A stretch of DNA of 64,000 bases from Gavia stellata. Its lineage: Eukaryota; Chordata; Aves; Gaviiformes; Gaviidae. Below, piece after piece: positions 57,984 to 64,000 of this stretch (its first letter is position 1; the number at the start of each line of letters is the position of its first letter). The notes below the pieces were generated by a model. It was not told the origin of the DNA and made no database searches. It worked only from the letters and a program-made list of their open reading frames with translations. The stretch covers positions 1 to 64,000 of the forward strand of contig NC_082602.1 of NCBI RefSeq assembly GCF_030936135.1. Reading direction: 5' to 3'. The position numbers were made by a program, and so were the translations under genes.

Positions 57984-59543
57984 TCCACCATTTTGCTCCT
58001 GACTATTTGATTGGCACTATAAATTGTTTCGAAAACACATTTCTTGTTTCAAAATGAAAAAGCTGAACGCTGTAGTTCCACAAGATGGTTTTAACTGGTG
58101 TTTTTAACAGTACTGCTGCCTACAGAAATAGTCTTCCTGCTCCCAGGCACTGTGTCCCTCCCCTGTGCTGGTGTCTTTCTGGTGCCAGCACATCTGCACA
58201 GTGAACATGACCAGGGAAATCAAGGAGAATTACAGCTAGCGCTCTGCCATGTTTGTTTGCTGAATTAGCTTGAAGGTCAATCAGTTTCCCTGGCTGGTTC
58301 ACTGAGCAAACGTACAAGTGCTTTGCACTGGCTCAAGGGTAGCAGGAGATGCGCATGGGAACAGATGGCCGGAGAAAGGTGGGGTATGTCTTTAGGCAGC
58401 ACTAACCTGAAACATTTGTGAAACTACAGTGTTAAGTGAGGGACGTGGAGACTGGTTCCCACTAAGGGTATCACTCATGTACTCCAGAAAGGCTGCTAGT
58501 GTTTACAATTTGTTGTCCAAAGAGTCAATTCAATTTAGAGGTAAAACCCGTATTTCCCAGGAAGCTTCAAGCACATCATTCATGCCTGTCTCGTGTAGTG
58601 CTCTTAATCGTTGTTGGGAGTCTTCAAAAGTGTTACAATGCTAAGTATGGGTGTGGATACACTTTGAAGATTGATGTTGTTTTGAAGTCTTAATGAGTTG
58701 GAACCTGATAGTCATTTGAGCCCTTTGAAATACTTTGTATAAATGTGTGGTGTTTTAACTTACTGTTTGTTTAATCGCTTTATTGTAAATTGCCTTTATA
58801 ATCACAAGTTCAGCAAAGCATGTTAAAAATGTTAAACATGTGTGAGTGTTTTCTTGTAGCAAAGCTATATAAAATAGACCGTCTCAGCTGAGCTATCAGG
58901 CACAGGCAGAGCTGGAGGGGGCACTGTGTCAGGGCATAAGGAACCATCAGGACCCGGAGAACACCTCATTTCAGCTCCAAGCGTAAGCACTCAGCCAGAG
59001 AAAAAGGCTCCAGCCGGTCTGTGGACACACAGGCCACCTGCTCTGCCGCATCCACGCTGCATTAAAGATGCAAGTGACCTCATCTTTAACCCAATGCAAT
59101 CTTCCAGAAGCTTGCAACTTCTCCTTTCTGCACTGCCAGGAGAGTATCAGTCTTCCTGGCATTTAACAGAAGTCCAGAAGGCCTCGTTTAACCCGGCCGA
59201 GAGGCATGCAGTCTCCATGTGCCCAATGAGATGCCACTGTGACCATCAAACCACGAATTCTCCGTGTCCCAAACTTGAGATCTGTGCCTAGGTCAGATGA
59301 GGGCAATGCTATCCAACAGATGAAATAGTGGAGTTTGTCTGGCTCCACCCAACCTTTCATCAACACCTTACAAAGAAGGTAATTCTTACTGTCTTGCTTG
59401 CTCAATTACTTCTCTTTTAAACAAAACTTGTGTCAGAACCTACTTATGACTTAGTTAAAATTTCTGGTTTTCTAGGCAGAGATGATCTAGGCAGATAGCT
59501 CCCCCCACCCCTTCCCATTCTTTTACAACTTCACTGTTCCCTG
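57984..59543. other. Possible 3' UTR and spacer, nothing named
   Basis: Follows the syntabulin-like last exon. No clear AATAAA close by. A TATA-like CTATATAAAATAG at 58864 has no recognised gene after it. Confidence 0.4.
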
Positions 59544-60131
59544 TGTTACAAATCTGTAATATAAAAACTCACCTACACACTGTACGAGGGTGAGCAGGCA
59601 CTTCTTTATTGCAGCGCTGGACGCACAGGGGATCGCTCCACCTCGTGTGCGTGCTTAGTTTCTCCGCTACAAAAGTTATATACAATCAAAGTATACATAT
59701 TCATCACATTTCCAAGAAACAATTAACATACTCATACCATTTCTGAGAACTCATTAATATATGTAAATGCTCGTGACGCATGCGCCTCCAGGGACACAGG
59801 TGGTCGTCTAAGGTCCTCTGGTGGTCGTCCATAGTCTTCCTCATGGTGTCCTTTAGTTGAACCCAATCTTTGCGCATGCTCAGGTTGGTTGTAAAATTCC
59901 ATTCTTGGAATCTTCTTAAGTTTTCCTCGGTTTACTGACCAGGCCTACAACTTATCATTGTCTTGACAAGCAAATTCTACCTATTCACGATGCTACATTG
60001 TTCAGCAGTTAGTTTATGATTAAATCACAGATAAATCATACCTAGTTACCTTCATACAGAATATATATAATTTAATTTTTATTAATCGCTCTCTGGATTA
60101 TACCATTCTACCAATATCCATCCTTAAAACA
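59544..60131 (-). repeat. Solo LTR related to the class I retroviruses
   Basis: Starts TGTTACAAATCTGTAAT, aligning with the start of the LTR at 14721. The minus strand has TATATAACTTTTG near 59680 and GCAATAAAG near 59608. It shares TGGTCGTCCATAGTCTTCCTC-type U3 sequence and GCGCATGC with the LTR at 35365. No primer site or gag follows, so it is a solo LTR. The far end is approximate; no target duplication was found. Confidence 0.7.
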
Positions 60132-62269
60132 ATCAATGGTTATTTCTATTAATATCGATTGATTGGCATTCTTGATATTCGAATCAAGGTGGGAAAGGTA
60201 AGGAACTTTCCAAGCAGCATCACTGGTGCATATCAGGTCACATTGTCACAGGACTCAGATGAAACTTTTCTATTCCATTCTTCATCGTTCCATCTCGTTA
60301 CTGTTAGTTCCTTAATATGCAACAGCGACTCCCTGGTGAGGTTCCTATGGTTATTGTTTCTAACTTAACAATCCTAACTTATGCCTTTGTATTTTATTAT
60401 TTTATTTGTTAATCAAATTTAACCTTTCTATATGATCATATTTTGATTATTTTAGAAAATCAGAGTATTTACAATACCTGTATGCACAGGGACTAAGGCT
60501 CAGGCACAGAATTTGCTGCCTTCACTCATCTGTCACAAGATAGGAAATCCATACAACCCATGAATTCAGGGATAATAGCATCCACACAGCAGAAGATGGA
60601 GAAGGTATTCACCGAAGCTCTGAGCGGCACCTAAGAACCACAGGGACTCCCCTCTTCCTACACACTTTTCCTTCCCCCAGACATTAACTTTTCCTCTTCA
60701 TTAAAGCACTGTTGCCTTCTACTGCATATTTACCTTGCACACTTTTCCAAGAGGAATTCCACTGTAAATACACATAGTAAGTGTACCAAAATTGCATTTG
60801 AGAAATGCTGTTAACTGAACTGAGTTTTCACAGTAGCTTTATGAACAGGAGGATGCAAATTTTTTTCAGTTATGCTACCTATGTAACGAGTATAAGGTGG
60901 GAGGATTTTTTTCCCTAACTGTAGGAAATAAAAGAATTTCTGCTAGAAATACGAATTTACCAATAGAAGTAAGTGGTTAAATCGCTCCCCTACGTTCACA
61001 ACATCAACCTTCCTCAGAAAGGAGCGGTGTGCACCACTGTTCTGTGGTGATGCCCCTGCTGGTAACCACTGCAGTGTTGTAAATGGCCATGGTAGCGCAG
61101 GAAGCTGCAAGTGACAAAGTGACAAGAAATCCACTTTAGTCTTCAGCTCTAACTTGTGCTCTACCATAGTGGCCTCTACCAGGAGTACATTTAGAGTTGC
61201 AGGTCAGCCATAACAAGTCATTTTCTTCTGCACACGTCACTATGATCTCCCATGGAAAATGGTGAAGTATTTAGAAACACTTTGATCAAAAAGCAAAAGC
61301 AGACATTCTTCATCAGGCAGGAAGCAAAGGGTTCTTTAAAACTCTTTAATGACATGTTTCAGGTAAGCACAGCTTCTCAGATTAATCTAGTCTTAGGCAG
61401 TAATATTTGTTCAAATACTGTACAACCTAAAGCCACTCAATTCTCAAAGATTCAGAGTAAGTGAATCAGTGAGAGCACAGGACAGTTACAAGGCTTCGAG
61501 CCTATTTAGAAAAATCTATCAAATGCTTTGAGTAACACGATTATCCGTATTGTCGCATTCAGACCAAAACAATTTGACTTGTCTAGAACATCAAGTTGTG
61601 TTCCCCCCGCTTTCCCTCAGCAGAGGCATCAGCAGCTCTCCTCTTTGTAACGCAAGTACTACAAACATTTTCCTCATGGTCAGATGAGATGATAACTTCT
61701 AATATTCCGTTTCACGTGTTCAGGATCTGTGTTGTAGTCTATTGTTCAGTACAAATATATACAAGGTATTTCTACTTCTCATTTAGAATCACGGTTACAT
61801 TTGATCCTCAAAGCTGAAGACCATCTGTGATCTCCCAAATACAATCCCCGCAGCACGCAGACATCAATCCGTCTTACCTGAAATTCTTATTCCGGCACCG
61901 GCAGAGGATGTGACCTGAGTAGCTGAGGTTTACAAGAAGTCTGTGCGCTCAACAGTGAAGTGACACAGGATATACGTCTGGACCCACATCACCTGAAAGA
62001 AAATGACTCCCCGCTAAAAGGCACAGAAGGGGTCCAGAACGGGACTTCAGTTTCGGGGGGGAGTGGGGTTTTTTTTGGGGGGGTGGTGTTACACAAAGAC
62101 GTATGTGTCCAGGGCCAGTGCCAGCAGAACACAAGCTGGCGAGATCTCCGTTTCAAACGTTTTTAAAGCCGTTTTCAGCACTAAACAAGCATCGCAAACA
62201 CACGTCGGTGAAGGATCCACAGCCGTCAGTAACTAAACGAAGTAAATCAGACACGAATTTCATACCTGG
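60132..62269. other. No supported gene
   Basis: AT-rich sequence with no recognised repeats or coding features. A G/T-rich tract lies near 62056-62086. Confidence 0.45.
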
Positions 62270-62820
62270 GACTTGAACTGGGGCTCCTCGCCCCGCGCAC
62301 CCCCCCCGCGAGCAAACCCGAGGGGTGGCCCGAGGGAAGGAGGCAGGGCCCCCCTTCTCTCCAGCACCTCCAGCCGGGACTTCTTCCGCAGCCGCCCCCC
62401 AGCCCCGCGTCTGCTCCGCCCGCCCGCCCTGCTCCGTGCGGAGAAGACCTTTCCCGGACGCCGTCCACCCGGGAAGAAGCGGAGCCGAACCCCCGCGGGA
62501 AGGCGCCGCCCCCCCCACCTCCGCCGAGCCGCGCCCGCCCCTCCCGCGCCGGGGAGGGCTCCGGCAGCACCCCACCGCCCTCAGCGCGGGCCGGGGGGCC
62601 CGGCGGGACCGGCCCTCCGCGGCGGGGCCCCTCCTCGGGGGCGGCTCTCCCCTCTCGTCGGGGCCGGCGGGAGTCGCTCGGCAGCGCCCGCGCCGTGCGG
62701 GAGGGCAGTCTGCGGACCCCCCCGCGAGGGTTCCGCGGCCCGGGGGGAAGCGCCGGGAGGGCAGCCGGCAGCCGGCAGCTCCCCCCCGCCGGCGAGCGTC
62801 TCTGCCAACCCCAACCCCAA
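62270..62820. promoter_or_regulatory. CpG-rich island
   Basis: Very GC-rich with dense CpG. Long open frames occur on both strands, as expected from composition. It looks like a promoter island, but no transcript start or exon could be fixed. Confidence 0.5.
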
Positions 62821-62982
62821 ACTATCCCCAACCCAGCAAGGGATAGAAAAAATGGGAATGAAATGCTTTCAGCTGCTGTAAGTGAAGGACACTGCATTTG
62901 CAGCTTGCTGCGTATTACGCTGCGCTCTCGCTTGTCTGAAGGTTGAGGTCTCGCCCTTGTCTGCGATGAGGTTGCTTGGCCG

Positions 62983-63435
62983 CTGCGAACTTGCGCTCGC
63001 TTTGTCAAATGTTTTCCAGCTGCGGTGAGACACAACTGATGCGGTTTGTACGCTCCTGTGTCTTACGTATTGACAAAAAAGCTGTGTGGCAAGTGGATAT
63101 TTTCATGAGTTTTGTAGGTTTTGTTGAGAATTAAAGATGGTATAGTGTGGTATTACCGGATCTCTGTATTCTGCTTCCCCCCGTTCACAGCTGGAGTCTC
63201 ACAGTGAAAACAGAGAATATATTCAGGTGTTACTGAACTGTTTCTCAGCATTTCCAATGGACACTTTGCCTTTTTTGGTGCTTTTTCTTGATGATTGGAC
63301 TTGGAGGTTTTTTCCGCTTGAAATCCCGGTGCAGTAAACAATTCAGAGCAGAGCAGAGCCGTCACGGCAATTTAATGATAATGTGCTTTACTGCAAAGAA
63401 TCGGGATTATGACATTATTAAGGAGAAATTGCACC
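62983..63435. repeat. CpG-retaining copy of the 36-kb segment
   Basis: Joins, without the 406-bp middle, the two blocks found at 35985-36255 and 36662-36838. Retains CpGs (for example GATGCGGTTTGTACGCTCC) that are TpG or CpA in the other copy. Lies between two CpG-rich islands. Confidence 0.85.
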
Positions 63436-64000
63436 CCGGCTGGGCCCCGTTATTACAAACTGCTGCGAAACGAGGAAAAGCAAATGCACACGCGGGTGCC
63501 GAAACGACCCGAGCTTAGCCGAGTCCCGCCGAGCCGAAACGACCCGAGCCCAGCCCAGCTAGCGAGGCGGAGCAGAGCCAAAACGAGCCGAGCCGAGCCG
63601 GGACGAGCCGAGCCGGGCCGGTCGGGCAGCGCTGCCCACGGGCTCCTCCCGCCGCAGGCGGTGGCGGGCAGGAACCGGCCCCTCGGCACCGCGCACCGGG
63701 CGCTGCAGCTCCGCGTCCTGCCCCGCTCCGGCGGTGGGGGAGCGGGACGCTGCCGGGGGCCGGGGAGCGCCCCGGGGGTCCCCGTGTCCCGGGCGGCGAT
63801 AAGGACGCCGAGGCCGAGGGGCCGAGCCGGCTGCCGCCGTCCCGGCGCTCCCCGGAGGCGCACGGTGCCGGCCGGGACGAAGCCCGCGCCGGCCCTCGGC
63901 CGCACCCGCGGCAGACTGCGCCCGGTGCTCGGCGCTGCCGGCCGGCCCGGCCCCGCCGCCGCGCTCGGTAGCCAGCCGGGCTCGGTAGCCAGCCGCGCCC
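63436..64000. promoter_or_regulatory. Second CpG-rich island with CGAGC-type repeats
   Basis: Extremely GC-rich up to the window edge. 63495-63625 has imperfect repeats of the CCGAGCCGAG type. Suggests a promoter or 5' UTR of a gene beyond the window; no start codon assigned. Confidence 0.45.

Noticed and set aside
59544..60131. Full provirus attached to the 59.5-kb LTR
   Set aside because: No primer-binding site or gag follows on the minus strand; it is a solo LTR.
62247..63035. 262-codon minus-strand frame and its plus-strand partners as genes
   Set aside because: Composition-driven frames in a CpG island; low-complexity translations and no conserved motif.
1..64000. Assignment to the W chromosome or a germline-restricted chromosome
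   Set aside because: Repeat density and an odd gene copy are suggestive, but no known sex-linked gene or diagnostic repeat was recognised.

Overview
The window looks like a repeat-rich piece of a bird genome. It contains three CR1-type LINE fragments with the characteristic CR1 3' end and reverse-transcriptase tail. It also holds remnants of class I (gammaretrovirus-like) endogenous retroviruses, a solo LTR of a class II-like family with a 6-bp target duplication, GC-rich islands, and spliced vertebrate-type genes. Species and chromosome cannot be read from the sequence.

Layout. 1-9.7 kb is a tandem satellite of about 51 units of 188 or 190 bp, in two interspersed variants. It runs directly into the 3' end of a minus-strand endogenous retrovirus (9.7-15.3 kb: LTR, primer site, broken gag-pro-pol, no env, no second LTR). 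The satellite unit shares about 95 bp with the last retroviral stretch and reads like integrase, so the satellite may derive from the retrovirus. 15.3-23.7 kb is mostly unassigned, with a stray 89-bp gag fragment and a 52-bp repeat pair. 24.2-25.0 kb holds a compact minus-strand RING-finger gene with a poly(A) signal and an upstream CRE. 25.2-28.7 kb has a CR1, a candidate membrane-protein exon, a GC-rich island and a plus-strand LTR-like element. 29.2-31.7 kb holds a three-exon plus-strand gene for an unrecognised 774-residue protein with acidic tandem repeats; a degenerate coding-like stretch follows to 33.1 kb.

33.6-35.9 kb is a second retroviral remnant (LTR, primer site, gag only) of the same broad family as the first. 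36.0-36.8 kb is duplicated at 63.0-63.4 kb. 39.3-40.6 kb is a CR1 and 40.6-42.65 kb a degenerate minisatellite-like tract. 50.4-58.0 kb contains four exons of a syntabulin (SYBU)-like gene on the plus strand, in matching phases but with no 5' end, an apparent loss of one acceptor and a frameshifted C-terminus. Its third intron carries a CR1 and a 1124-bp solo LTR. A solo class I LTR lies at 59.5-60.1 kb, and the window ends in GC-rich, CpG-rich DNA.

The genes do not form a pathway. The main themes are turnover of retroviral sequence (including its possible conversion into satellite) and small genes surviving among repeats. All identifications rest on reading the sequence and remembered family features; no database search was possible.
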